From contig SAXG01000046.1 in assembly GCA_012932865.1 (NCBI GenBank), forward strand, positions 62,001 through 126,000: DNA of 64,000 nt, given 5' to 3'. A program made the position numbers and the translations under genes. Shown here piece after piece: positions 10,656 through 22,845 of the stretch. The stretch comes from Amylostereum areolatum. Its lineage: Eukaryota; Basidiomycota; Agaricomycetes; Russulales; Stereaceae. How positions within the stretch are numbered: the first letter of the stretch is position 1; every line of letters begins with the position of its first letter. The notes below the pieces were generated by a model, which saw only the letters and a program-made list of their open reading frames with translations, made no database searches and was not told where the DNA came from.

Positions 10656-13600
10656 ATGGCCAACGATCCTACTTCAGTGTCATCCACCGACAAGCTTGAG
10701 ACGGACAACAAGAGCGCCATTACCTGTCAAGATTCCTGCTGCAACGACCTGGACTGCCATGAGGACCAAGGACACTCGGAGTGTATGGAGTATGTTGTAG
10801 GCGACTGCATCCCGGACGGTGAAGGTGGCTGTCAGCGCTCTCGTGGACGCGAATCCGCGTGCTGTGGGCCGGCGAGTAAGACAGGACAAGGTGTGTCTCT
10901 TGCGCGCGCAAGCACGTCCATAGGCTGACAATGCGCCAGAGTCTTGCTGTGGCGACACCCCCGAGACTGCCCATGCCGACTGCCGTCCCGATATCGATCC
11001 TGTCTGCAACGAGAGTTGCTGTGAAGGCATTATAGAGACCAACGACTGTGTAGAGGGTAAGCCAGTTCAAAATCGTCCGTTGAATGCATGTCGTAAACGC
11101 GTGTTTCCAGTTCCCACCAAGTCTTGCTGCTCAGACTGCGAAACGCCCTCCTCCGAACCGGTCGAGCTCGACTCCGAAGCTCAATTCCTCCCCTTTCTCC
11201 CTCTTCACAGCGATTCCAGCGGAGATAACTGTTGTGGAAGCCATCCTACGCCCGGTCCTGGCGTCCGCCGCCGCGTCCCCTTTTACGACGGCGACCGTGA
11301 CGCTGGCCAGAGCCACTCTCACCAGGACGAGAAGCATGTTCACAAGCCTTCACACCGCCACAAACACTCCCGCAAACACACCCACCGCCACGATGCGAAC
11401 AGGTGCAGCACCGAGACCGCGTTTGGACGCTTCTTTGAAGTCGCCTGTTGTTGCCTCATCGACTGGGCCAACACGAGCAAAGCCCATCGGCATGCAAAGC
11501 AGGAGAGCCAAGATCACAGCCACGACCATATTCAAGTTGAGAAGCGCCACGTCGGTAGTAAGGCCACCGTTCGCCCCGGAGCCCAGAACCCTTCAACGGC
11601 GGAATGCGGGGGCGGCCGCTCTCTTATCATGCTCATGTCCATCGAGGGCATGGACTGCCCCTCTTGCGCGTCCAAAGTTACAAGGGCGCTTCTCACCCTA
11701 CCCTCCGTTCGTGACGTCAAGGTCAACAGCTTCGCCGGCCAGGCCTCGCTCGCATACACGGAAGGATTGGTTTTCCCAGCTCATATCGCCAAACGTGCCC
11801 AGGAGCTCACAGGATTCGCTTGCGGAGTTCTCGAGGAGATTCAACCTCAAGGCGAATACAGCGCTATGCGCGTCAGCGTGCCCGCGACCTTGGATGTGAA
11901 CTGGGAGAAAGTTGACCTCCCTTCGACCATTGCTATTAAATCGTTCAAACGTTCGTCCAAGGACATCGTCCTCGACATAGAATACAACACTTCCGACATC
12001 CAACCTCGTTCCGTCCTCGCGGCGTTCTCCCCATGGGAGGGCTCATTCGTCCCAACGCCCAAGGCTCGTCCAAGCGACCAAGCAGGAAAAGAACTGATAA
12101 CCCTACTTCGACGCACCATCATATCTGCCATATTCTGTATTCCCGTCCTTGTGTTCTCCTGGGCACCTCTTCCAGACAATCCCAACGCCTATGGTGGTGC
12201 CTCTTTGGGGTTGGCTACTGTCATCCAGGCCTACGTCGCCGCCCCCCTTTATTCGTCCGCGCTCCGATCACTTTTCCTTCAACACATTTTGGACATGGAC
12301 CTCCTCGTTATCCTGAGCTCAACCATCGCATATTCATTTTCCGCCATTGCATACTTCCTCCTCGTCGCTGGCCACCCTTTCTCGGAGCCATTCTTTGAAA
12401 CGCCCGCTCTCCTCATCACCCTAATCACTTTGGGCCGGCTCATTTCAGCGTACGCTCGCCGCCGCGCGACCTCGGCATTGGACGACGTGCGTTCTTTACA
12501 AGCCGATACCGTGGAGCTTCTGGACAAAGGAGGGATTCCTACAACTATATCCTCCGAGCTCGTGCACAAGAACGACATCCTCCTCATCGCCCCTGACACA
12601 CTGATCCCCACGGACGGCACCGTCAGCTTCGGAAACAGCCATGTAGACGAATCCTCGATCACAGGCGAAGGTCTCCCGGTGGAGAAACTGGTCGGGTCGA
12701 AGCTGACGGCTGGCACTTTAAACGGCTCCGGCGTTCTGCACATGCAAGTTGAACGTCTTCCCTCGGACAATACCATCTCGGACATCGGCAAGCTCATGCT
12801 CGAGGTGCAGGACGCGCGCCTGCCCGTGCAAGATCTGGCGGACAAGATAGCGAGCTATCTGGCCCCGGTCATCCTCGTCACCTCCCTGGTTACATTTGGC
12901 ATTTGGATGGCCATAGGCATGACCGTTCGCCACCAGAGCTCGAATACCGCAGGTATCGCCGCTCTGCGGTATGCCATCTCCGTCATGGTTATCTCTTGCC
13001 CGTGTGCATTGGTCCTTTGTGTGCCCATGGTCGTCGTGATCGCGACCGGCGTCGCAGGTAAAGCAGGTGTTCTCTTCAAGGCAAGCTTCCTTTCCTCTAC
13101 ACACCTTCATCGTCCTCATTCACATCGAACAGTCTGCCCAAGCCGTGCAATATGCGAAGGATGTCAAGGTCGCCGTATTTGACAAGACGGGCACACTCAC
13201 AACGGGGACGCTCGAAGTCGTGGAGGCTCACATACCCTCGGACGAGTCCATTGCCGCCGTACTGGGTCTTGTATCCGCCAGCCGTCATCCAGTCGCTCAG
13301 GCTGTGTACAAGCACCTTTCCGCCCTCCATCCTACTCTTTCGCCCAGACAGTTCAAGGACGTTCAGTCCGTCGCAGGACAGGGCATGGAGGCCCGCGACA
13401 GCGATCAAATCATCCGAGGCGGAAATCCCACCTGGCTCGGCCTCGAAGCCCATCCCGTCGTGTCCAAGATGCAGGGCGCAGCCTTGACGATGTTCACCGT
13501 GACCTCCAACGCGTCGCTCGTCGCCGCCTTTGGCCTCTCCGACACCGTCCGTCCCAGCGCTCGGTCGGCCATCGAATACCTCACCGCCCAAGAATGCGCA

Positions 13601-14137
13601 GTCTACATCGTGAGCGGAGACGCCCAGCCCGTCGTGAGCGCGCTCGCCATGCAGCTCGACATCCCGCCCTCGCATGCGTTCGGCGGATGTCTCCCACAGA
13701 CCAAGCTCGAGCACGTCCGCGCTCTTCAAGGCTCATCCACGAACAAGACGAACAAGCAGACGAAAGTCATGTTCATCGGCGACGGCACGAACGACAGCCT
13801 TGCTCTCGCCCAGGCGGACGTGGGCGTGTCCCTGGGCTCGGGGACGGACATCGCGCTCAGCGCCGCGGACATCGTCGTCCTGACCTCCTCTTCCGCCGCC
13901 GCCTCGGTCGACCTCGCTCGCGCCCTCCGCACGCTCTTCGCCATCTCGCGCGGCGCCGTGCGCCGCATCGGGCTCAACTTCGCCTGGTCTTTCGTGTACA
14001 ACGCGGTTGCGGTGCTGCTCGCGGCCGGTGCGTTCGTGAAGGTGAGGATCGCGCCGGAGTATGCGGGACTTGGGGAGATGGTGTCTGTTGTGCCGGTGGT
14101 TGCCATTGCGTGGAGCATGTGGTTGTTGAGGCGTTAG
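10656..14137 (+). CDS. P1B-type heavy-metal ATPase (PCA1/CrpA-like)
   Basis: Integral membrane metal-exporting ATPase of 1108 residues in four exons: 10656-10890, 10940-11056, 11111-13080 and 13133-14137, summing in frame. The N-terminus has repeated CC motifs (SCCND, SCCGD, SCCEG, SCCSDC), then a His-rich stretch (HRHKHSRKHTHRHD) and one HMA domain with GMDCPSCASKV. Core motifs are TGEGLPVE (actuator), CPCALVLC (metal site in a membrane helix), DKTGTLT (phosphorylated Asp), SRHP and GDGTNDSLAL (hinge). The CPC motif fits Cu(I) or Cd(II)/Cu export, as in yeast Pca1 or Candida Crp1. The last intron has a GC donor (AAG|GCAAGC). A decayed copy lies at 47680-49588. Confidence 0.92.
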
Positions 14138-14587
14138 ATGGCTCGATGCGCGCGCGATGTAGAGAGAATCGGCGGGGAACTTTGTGGGAGGTGTTTGGGT
14201 TCTTGGGTTCTTGGAATGCGCTGGGTCGCTTCGTTGTATTTGGTGGACATTGTATGTTGTTCGTGGCTTATCTTCCTTCCTTGTTTGGAGGACCTGTATT
14301 TTCCGTATATAAATGTATCATATAACCTTTGGATCGTTTGTCGTGAAGTTTGAACGCGCCGTGGCGTGAACCCTCGAGCACGCATCTATGAAGTAGTCTC
14401 CATGATTATCTGCCTACATGTCTGTGGGACTCGCTGTCGCACTTCAAGGCATACCACACCATAACACGTTTTTATCATCCGGCGGGGTGGAGTCGTTATG
14501 TACACTGTTTGAACTTTCCGCTCATCGCCTTCAATCTCATTCCGAACCAGATTCAGCGTCCGTGGGCCCCACAGCGTTTTTATCGCT
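14138..14587. other. Gene-free stretch after the P1B ATPase
   Basis: 3' flank of the ATPase. Short frames on both strands are not convincing. Confidence 0.4.
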
Positions 14588-14800
14588 TGGTCTCCGAAGG
14601 GAGGTCGCCGACGGGCTGAGGACGGGTCCGGAGAACGAGCGTTGGAAATGGGATATGGAGCAGATGCTGCAGGTCCTCGTTCCAGAGGAAGGCATGTCGC
14701 GTTAACTGGGAGGACCGACTGTGACTTGTAGGACCACACCGCGACGCGACGTACACAAGTGTATGGTATAAAAAAGTCATAATCCAGTATGTCCGCACGC
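14588..14800 (+). pseudogene. Copied 3' fragment of the gene at 49840-52835
   Basis: About 115 bp in frame (to the TAA at 14703-14705) encode a near copy of that gene's C-terminus: REVADGLRTGPENERWKW here against REVVDGLRMDPEKPRWKW there, then MEQMLQV in both and a final SR. Similarity continues about 80 bp past the stop into 3' flank (matching the reverse complement of about 49740-49830) and ends abruptly upstream at 14588. No other part of the gene is present. It lies directly downstream of the intact ATPase, while the full gene lies directly upstream of the ATPase pseudogene, so the two loci share more than one duplicated block. Confidence 0.7.
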
Positions 14801-15105
14801 AGTAGGTAACGGCAATAATAAGGAGTGCAGCGATGGAAACAAGTCCACGAGGTGGTGGTGGCGGATAAATAGGGGCGGTGGGCAAGAACATGTGAAGAAA
14901 CAAGCAGGGGATAAGTTACAACAATGGGCGAGATTAGTAGGGACAGCCCGGGCAGCCGCCGGCAGCTAGAAATACAGCGAGCAATAGTGTAATGCAGTCA
15001 CCTCCATCCACCCAACGACAACGCCCCCTCCCTTCTATACGCGCGACGTCCCCCCCCCTTTTCCACTCCTTACCAAAAAAAAAACGCTCTACCGTCTCCG
15101 CGCCC
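14801..15105. other. Gene-free stretch
   Basis: 3' flank of the minus-strand fucosyltransferase-like gene. Nothing else recognised. Confidence 0.4.
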
Positions 15106-17707
15106 CTACTCGATCCACGCCGTCCGCGGATCCGCGCCCCTCGCCGCGCGCATGTTGACCGTCCCGCCGGACACGGACGACTTGGAGTGCGCGTAGAAGT
15201 ACGCGGAGTGCGCGAGGAGCTCCTGCTCGAGGACCGAGCGCACGTCCGTCAGCATCAGCGGCCACCCGAACGCGCGCCGGTCGTCGGTCGTGAGCAGGTC
15301 CGGGAGGAGCACGGCGCCGTGCGCGCGGATCGTGGCGAGCCCGGCGGGCGAGCGCTCGTCGGTCGCGACGTAGAATCTGAGGGGAGGAGGTTAGCTAGTA
15401 AGGGGGAAAGTGGGGCGAGGTGAGGCGCTGGGGGTGGGTCGTAAAAGAGGAGGCGATATGGACTGAATCATCGGTGCATGGGTGGATGGATGGGGTGGAA
15501 TGGGGGGTGGGTACATGCGAAGGGGACGTACGGATCGTCGGGCACGGGCGGGGACCGCGTGCGGAGATCCGGGTTGAGCTCGACGTCGGGCACATCGTAC
15601 GTGTGCGGGTTCTCCAGCGTCTCGAGCTGGCGCCGACCGCCGTCGAGGCGCATCCGCACGCGATTCACGTGGTCCTCGACCGAGGGCATGAGCACCCAGC
15701 CTTCAAGCACGACTAGATAAACACGTCGCGCGCGTCAGGTCGGTCCGTTTGTCGATCACGAAAGAGCGGAGGGAGAGGGGAAGGAGGGGGGAAGGAGGGG
15801 AGGGAGGAAGGGAGGGAGGGAGGGAGGGAGGGAGAGACGTACAATCTCCGCGACGCATGTGCGCGCCCATCCAGAGTCGACCCTCGGTCAGGTTCGACAT
15901 GCGGCTTGCGAGATCCTCGGCGAGGGCGAGGACGCGGTCGACGGGCACGATGTGATGCAGGACCATGCGCGTGAAGTCGTCGCGCGCCGCGGCGGACGTG
16001 AACCGAAGGGCACCCTGCGGACGAAACGGTCAGCACCGGGCATGGGGCGGATCTGAACGCCGGACGGGGACGGGCAGGGGGAGAAGGGGACGCACCGCTT
16101 TGCGCCCGTTGTGCGTCTCGCCCGCGAGCAGCACGACGTCTTCGTCCCGGTCGATGTATTCGTCCCGGAAGGCGCGGATCGAGGCGCGCGGGACGACTTG
16201 GCGGATGGGCTCCGTCACCGTTTTCGCGAGGGTCCATGTTGCGTCTGTCGCCCCGACACCCGTCTCAGTGCTAGCACGAACGAGGGGTGAGAGGGGGGCA
16301 CGCACACCGAATCATACGTGTAGATGATCTCGTATCCGTGCGCGTTCAGCGCGCGCTCGAGCCCCCCGTCCGACTCGATGTCGTATTCGTCCTTCGCGGC
16401 CGTGCTTCGGAGCGCCCTGCGCGCGGCGTCGAGGCTCATGAGCGGGTTGTCGGTGACGAGGTAGCGGCTCAAATGCCTCTCGATGTCCGTGTCGACCGGG
16501 CGCGTCCAGCTGCCCCGTCGGCCCGTGTCCGCGTCGAAGCCTGCGGGCGTCCAGCCGCCGCGCTGCTTCATCGCGGTCGGGGAGCGCATCGACGCGCGCG
16601 ACGCCGTGGGGGTCGTACCAGTTGTTCTCGATGACGAACAGCGAGGGCTCGGTGGCGGTGGCGGGGGAGATGAACGCCTCGATGTCGGAGGAGGCACCGA
16701 AGACGCGCGCGGTCGCGTTGGCGTGGTAGGTCTCGCGCTGCCATTGCGCGGTGCTGGCCTCGGCGGACTCGGGGAGGCCGTGGAGGCGGAGGTAGTCCGA
16801 GACGAGGATGACGGGGTGGAGGGCGCGCATGCGGGTGACGTTGAGCATGAGGCCGAGGGGGAGGCGCCAGCCCATCTGTTGGTCGTGGGGGAGGTTGCGC
16901 CATTGGTCCCAGCCGATCGCGTCGTTTTTGTTGACCATGGGGGCGTAGTCGGCGCACGCTTGGAGCTCGTACTCGCAGCCGCGGGCGTAGACGAAGGAGG
17001 GGAGGACGAGGGTGCGGTTGAGGAGTTGGGCTTGGAGGAAGGCCGCGTCGATGATGTATCGCATCTGCCAAACTGGGATCAGCACCTAGCACGTTCCACC
17101 CCGCGAGCAGCGGCGAGCGACGGGCTTACGTTCTGCAACCCGAAACGCGACCCGTTAGTGAGCCATCCATATGGGGAGGAAGGGACGGTAAGTAAGTACT
17201 CACGTTCCACCCGAGCCCAACACTGTAGTCCCGCGCGAAGAAGCCGCGGGTGCCCGCGACGAGCGTCCTGAGCTCGTCGAGCTCGAGCCGGTCGTAGTTC
17301 TGCAAGCGCAGCACGTCGTTTTTCTCCGCCTGACCGTGCGACTGCGGGCGCTGGGCGTTATTCTCCGGCGTCGGGGGCGGGGGCGGGGGCAGCGCCATCC
17401 ATCCCTTGTCGCCTGCTTCTGGGGCGGAGTGGGGACCGGGCCACGAGGGGTAGTCGCTGGTGGAGGTGAGGAGGAGGGGTGAGCGCCCGTAGAGGTAGAA
17501 GAAGGTGAGGTAGAGGAGGCAGCCGGAGAGGGCGGCGGAGGCGAAGAAGGCGGAGGAGGAGCCCGGGCGGACGAGGCGGGGAAGAAAGGGAAAGCGAGGG
17601 CGGTGGCGGGATTTGCGGGGGGGAGGGGAGGCCAAGTCGTGGAGGGCGTCGTCGGCGTAGTGGGGGAGGAGGTCGGGCGAGGGCCTGGCGGGGAAGGAGG
17701 CGAACAT
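15106..17707 (-). CDS. O-fucosyltransferase-like type II membrane protein, copy 1 (one frame break)
   Basis: Golgi/ER-type glycosyltransferase candidate. Exons: 17707-17204, 17132-17130, 17064-16306, 16270-16096, 16014-15843, 15712-15532 and 15376-15106. A short cytosolic N-terminus is followed by one membrane segment (AFFASAALSGCLLYLTFF), a Pro-rich stem, then RYIIDAAFLQAQLLNRTLVL, WMGAHMRRGDF and FYVATDER. The HMRRGD block resembles the nucleotide-sugar-binding motif of O-fucosyltransferase-type enzymes. The second exon is only AAC, conserved in copy 2. The exon sum is one base over; the break is near ARVDALP, and removing one C from the run at 16579-16582 gives MKQRGGW as in copy 2. The 35-nt third intron is the least certain junction. 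The donor substrate is inferred from family only. Confidence 0.75.
15770..15832. repeat. GGGA-type microsatellite inside an intron
   Basis: Purine-rich tract of GGGA/GGAA units (CCCT on the coding strand) within the 15713-15842 intron of the fucosyltransferase-like gene. It expands that intron to 130 nt, longer than its neighbours. Confidence 0.7.
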
Positions 17708-18593
17708 TAGGGTCGGAAGGGAAGAGAGAGGGGGGGATATGGTTTGTGGGCAGGGCTGTGGGGCATGATCGTAGGGTATAAGTATAGAAAGAGCTGTACG
17801 AGTTTTGGAACGACCGCCGTAGATTCAGATCATCGGCGTTGTGCCCCATACCGCAGCACTTTCCACTGGCTCCGACTCCTCGCCTCCCGTCTCTACCCAG
17901 CGCTCTCCGTCGTCCTCGAGCCCAACACTCGAAGTCGATCCCAGTCGGTTGAGCACCTCTTGACCCGGAGGCTCTCCTGTACATCAGTACATAATAGCCA
18001 GCCTCAAGCTCGGGGTCCCCCACCGAAACGTATAACGAATAAATGAAAAAAGAAGCACAGCTGCACAGGGCGAACCCCCCAGATCTCAGGTTCAGACCCT
18101 CAATATTCAATATTCAATGCTCGGATCGTACCCACACGTTCACGTCATCCGTTCCCCGACAACCAGTCGCCCTCCCACTCCACCGTCCGAAACCCTTGAA
18201 CGCGACCGACACGATTGGCACACGAACCCCGCGAAGCAACAGAACAGAACGATGGCTATTATCACAGCGTGGTCTTGGAGTGTGTACAGTAAATAAGGAG
18301 GGGGTGTGTATATATTTGGAATAGATAGATACCGAGAAGCGCGAGCGGCCGCACTGGCACTCCGCGCGAGAGTTGAGAAATGAGGGTACTTAGGTATGTA
18401 GCAAGACTGGTGGGAGGAGCGTCCGTACGTCGGTCTGCGCGGTGGGATGAATTCTACGTGGATGGGAAGGTGAAAGGTGGGACGGCAGCGGTCCTGGCCT
18501 ACCGCAGTTCGTAGGGTATAAAAATACAGTGGTGAGGGCGAAGCCCGCGATACAAGCAATCAAACAAACGCAGTCCCGCGATGCCGCGAGAAC
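17708..18593. other. Intergenic region between the tandem paralogs
   Basis: Holds the upstream region of copy 1, with TATA-like TATACTTATA on the minus strand near 17776-17785, and the 3' flank of copy 2. No additional gene recognised. Confidence 0.45.
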
Positions 18594-20928
18594 TCAATCG
18601 ATGAGCACCGTGCGCGGGTCCGCCCCGTGCGCCGCGCGCATGTTCACGATCCCGCCCGCGACGGAGCTCATCGCGTGCGCGTAAAAGTACGCCGAGTGCG
18701 CGAGCAGCGCCTGCTCGAGGATCGCGCGCACGTCCGTCAGCATCAGCGGCCACCCGAACGCGCGCCGGTCCGCCATCGTGAGCACGTCCGAGAGGAAGAT
18801 CGCGCCGTGGGCCGCGATCGTGGCCAGCGCGTCCGGGTCGCGCTCGTCCGTCGCGGCGTAGAATCTGCGGGAGGTCAAGTGAGCGGGCGTCGAGGCGTAG
18901 GGAAGAGGGAGGGGAAGCGTACGGGTCGGAGGGCTGTGGTGGGGGAAGGGCCAGTTGCTCCGGGTTGGGCGCGACGTCGGGGACGGGGTAGGCCTCGATG
19001 TCCTCCAGGTCTTCGAGGATCTCCCGGCCTTTGGCCAGCCGCTTCCGGACGCGGTTCACGTGGTCGAGCGGGTCCTTCTCCATCACCCACCCTTCCCTCA
19101 CGACTACGCCCCCCTCGCGTCAGCACGGGATCGACCAAGGAAACCAAAGGAGGATCACGCACAGTCTCCCCGCCGCATGTGCGCCCCCATCCACAGCCGG
19201 CCGTCCACCCGCGCGCGCATGCGCCCCGCGAGCAGCTCGGCGAGCGCGAGGATGCCGTCGACGGGCACGATGTGGTGCAGGACCATGCCCTGGAACGCGG
19301 TGCGCGCGCCGGGCGTGGTGAAGCGCACGCCGCCCGATTTGCGCGTGAGGTGCGTTTCGCCCGCGAGCAGGAGCACGTCCGCGTCGACGTCCGCGTACTC
19401 GTCCGCCCAGCCGCGGATGGAGGTGCGCGGGACCGCTTGGCGGATCGGGTCCACGACGGTCTTGGTGAACTCCATGTTGAGCCTGCGAGAGGGGTGAGTG
19501 GGCGAGGGAGGGGACAGGAGGGGCGAAGGGAACGCACACGGCGTTGAAGGTGTACAGCGTCTCCCACCCGTTCACGCGCAGCGCCATCTCGACGCCCTCG
19601 TCCGTGTCCAGATCGTACTCCGTCGAGCCGGCCTCGCGCACGATGTACCGCGCACGCTCCCACCCGAGCGTCGCGCTGTTCACGCTGAGCGCGTTGTGCA
19701 GCTTTTGCTTGGTGGCGGTCATGAGCGCCTCGGGCCAGTGCCCGCGCTCGCCGCGGGCGGGGTCGCCGCCGTCGGGGATCCACCCGCCGCGCTGCTTCAT
19801 GTCGTATGGGATGCGGTCGACGCGGGTCGAGCCGAGCGGGTCGTAGTGGTGGTTCTCGACGACGAACAGGGTCGGGAGCGCGTCGGCGTCCTGAGCGTGC
19901 GGAGGGAAGACGGCGGGGCTGGCGTGGTAGGTCTCGCGCTGCCAGCGGCCGTCGGAGGCCTCGACGTCGGCGGGGAGGCCGTGCAGGCGGAGGTAGTCCG
20001 AGACGAGGACGACGGGGTGGAGCTCGCGCATGCGGGTGAGGTTGAGCATGAGCTGGATCGGAACGCGGAAGCCCATCTGTTTGTCGTGGGGGAGCTGGCG
20101 CCATTCGTCCGAGTGGAGCGCGTCGCCCTTGTTCACCATCTCGGCGTACTCGGCGCAGGCGTCGCTGAGGGAAGGACGGGTTGGTGTGGACGAGGGAGGA
20201 CGGACGGCGGTGGGAGACTCACAGGCCGTATTCGCAGGCGCGGGCGTAGACGAAGGAGGGCAGGACGAGGGTGCGGTTGAGAAGCTGGGCGTGGACGAAG
20301 GCGGCTTCGATGATGTACCGCATCTGGACTCAGGTCAGCAATGCTCGCGAGGGGAAAGGCACCGAAGCTCACGTTCTACAAGTGCAACGACCGGAAATAG
20401 AGCGACGGGGTCACGTTCGCGCGGTCAGTGACGGTGCGCGGCGCGTAGGAAAGGAGGACTCACGTTCCAGCCGAGACCGAGCGACCAGTCTCGCACGAAA
20501 TATCCGTTCGTCTGGGCGACGTGATCCCGCAGGGCATCGAGGGTCAGTTCGTGATAGTCTAGTGGGGGCGCGACGGGGTCGGAGGCGTTGTACAAGGAAA
20601 ACGCGTGCGCGTCCGTTTCAGGAGGAGGCGTAGGGATCGGGTCGGGCAGGGTGTGGATGGCCGCGGGGTCTTCTGGGGGCGGCGGTGCGGGCATGTGGTG
20701 AGCATTTGGATGTGGCGGACCGGAGAAGAAGACGAGGACGAGGAGGTAGAGGAGACAACCGGAGAGAACGGCAGTGCCGAAGAACGCGGCGGTGGCGCCT
20801 GCTTTTCCGAAGCGGTGGAGGAGGGCGGCGGGGTAGCGGGAGGGGGACTTGGACCGACGGCGGGGGGGATCGCGCCATTGGGGGAGTTCGAGGGTGGAGT
20901 CGGATTGGGGAAGGGCGGTGTAGGTCAT
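18594..20928 (-). CDS. O-fucosyltransferase-like type II membrane protein, copy 2
   Basis: Intact paralog of the gene at 15106-17707 in the same orientation, so a tandem duplication. Exons: 20928-20464, 20375-20373, 20323-20223, 20164-19538, 19482-19163, 19103-18923 and 18864-18594; total 1968 nt, 655 residues. It has one membrane segment (AAFFGTAVLSGCLLYLLVLV), RYII near the start of the lumenal domain, VDRIPYDMKQRGGW, WMGAHMRRGDF and FYAATDERDPD. Exon 2 is the single codon AAC flanked by TTGTAG and GTGAGC. The last two exons equal those of copy 1 in length (181 and 271 nt). It has one intron (20165-20222) that copy 1 lacks. Presumed Golgi glycosyltransferase; acceptor unknown. Confidence 0.85.
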
Positions 20929-22845
20929 GGTGTGGCTAGGGACTTAGAATGTGCGCGCACCCAGGCCGCGAGGGTGAAGGTGAAGGTGAAGGAATGCTGG
21001 AGTGTGTGTTGGGGGGAGAGAAGAAAGCGTGATGAGGGCCAGATGAGGGCGGTGTACGGTGTACATAAGTCGGCGTGTTGCCGAGCGCTGGTCCATCGTT
21101 CAAATACAATGACATGCCCGCCGATGCTCCACAACGAGACGTATGGCCGCTTGATCCAACCTGATCCCCGTCGTCGGCAGCAACCTCGGTTCTCCCCCTA
21201 CCCCCATTCTTCCCAGTCGCCGTTCGTTACAAGATGCCCTGTAGTCCTTCCTGCATTCGGTGGGCCAGGGGAGGATTGAAGCTGGAGGTAGTATTGAGAG
21301 AGAAGTGTAATGACGTTCAATTGACGTGAGTCATATGTCGCCAAGTCCAAATCGCGATCTGGGATCGGACCCGGGACTTCGAACATTGGAAGACGCCCGA
21401 TCTGAGACACGTGCAGGACTGCGTTGCTCGCGAGCCTCCGCGAGCCCGCTCACGTCTGTAGCCATAAGTATTGTCGATCTGGCTTCAAGTCGGTGTGGTG
21501 AGCGTGGTCGGTTGAGTGAAATGGTGTAAGCCTCAGCAAGGTGTGGATGCGGCTGCCCGATGCCGTGAAGGCGTTCGATGGCCGCTCTCACACGCAATAG
21601 TTTATGTCGTGCTTTGAATGGGCTCGGTCGAACCTTTCCGTTCAGGAAATTCGTGTGGGGTTTTTACGAGGTACAAACATGCGTACGGCCCCGTATTGGC
21701 GTACTTGACCTGGTGCTACGGCGCATGTATGGGGTCCGTCTAGGGCTAAGACCCCCCACTAGGTGCTACGAAGACCATGAGACACGCCGGCGAGAGTGCG
21801 GATGGCGCCCATACTACACGCCCAGATCACGACCACAGCCACAGCAATACAATGCCGGGTTGGAAGGAGCTAAACAGGCATCGATGGGCCTGCCAAGAGC
21901 GCCGACATGATACCATTTCATTGATTAGCGGGAATGAGAGGCCGTCGCGCTGGTAGGCGTAGGGCGGCACGAATGTAACAACAGGGTGTGGTACGGGTTG
22001 CGCGTGTATTGTGATAAGAGCGTACGCCCGATACTGATGATTACATGAGCCCTACTAGCATAGGCAGAGAGAGAAGAGGAAATACATACCATGAGACAGG
22101 TGTAAGACGTACTTCGTGCCCATGCTAATGGACCTGCTGCCCGGCAAGACGGAAGATTTTTGCCCAGGCATTAGTCGTCGGAAATGTGTTTCCCTCGAGC
22201 TCGTGAGACCCATACGAAGTCTTCATGCAACGCGATCATCGAGTGGGTCATAGGATGTCCAGCGACCGCAAGGAGTACGTAGCAGACGTCGTACGGTCCC
22301 GACATCATCGTCTTGCGTTGCAAACAAAGGTGGAGCGGATTTGATGCTCTTTCTCAAGGGAGCCGGGGCTATTCATGAAGGATACGATCAGATGGTCGTC
22401 GATGGACTTCACCGCCGTAAAGAAAGTTGGAAATGTCGTGGAAAAAGCCCGTCGGGGTGAATCGGCGACTGCCAGTCCGAAGTAAGTTCGACGAGATCAC
22501 GAGACCGCGTCGCGTCGCGTTATATTAACCTTTTGGACACGGCGTGCCAATCCTCCGCTTCGTGTTGGAGAGCGATGGAGGAAGAGAGGAGATAGAGCCA
22601 GGTCACGATGGAGGGAGGAAAGGAGGTGAAAACACGAGCGACGCGTCAATAAGCGGGCGTCAAGGTGGGTTTGGGTCTACTTGGGTTAGGGTTTCCAGCT
22701 AGACACTTGTCTGAGTTGTCTCCTCACCGCCATTATACCCGCCTGTTTTCACCCGCGGCCGCCATATTCACGTTCAAGTCCACATATCTTTCCGTCGCAA
22801 TCCCATGGCTGCTTTCTCTGAACCTCCGACTGCTCGTAATACGGT
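20929..22845. other. Long intergenic region
   Basis: About 1.9 kb between the divergent fucosyltransferase-like and NADH dehydrogenase genes. Short frames are not gene-like. A CTTGGGTTAGGGTTTCC segment near 22680 contains a telomere-like GGGTTAGGG. A T-arm-like patch near 21360-21400 did not hold up as a tRNA. Confidence 0.45.

Noticed and set aside
21340..21450. tRNA-like patch on the minus strand with GGGTCCGATCCC and GTTCGAAG motifs
   Set aside because: No full cloverleaf: acceptor, D and anticodon stems could not be paired.
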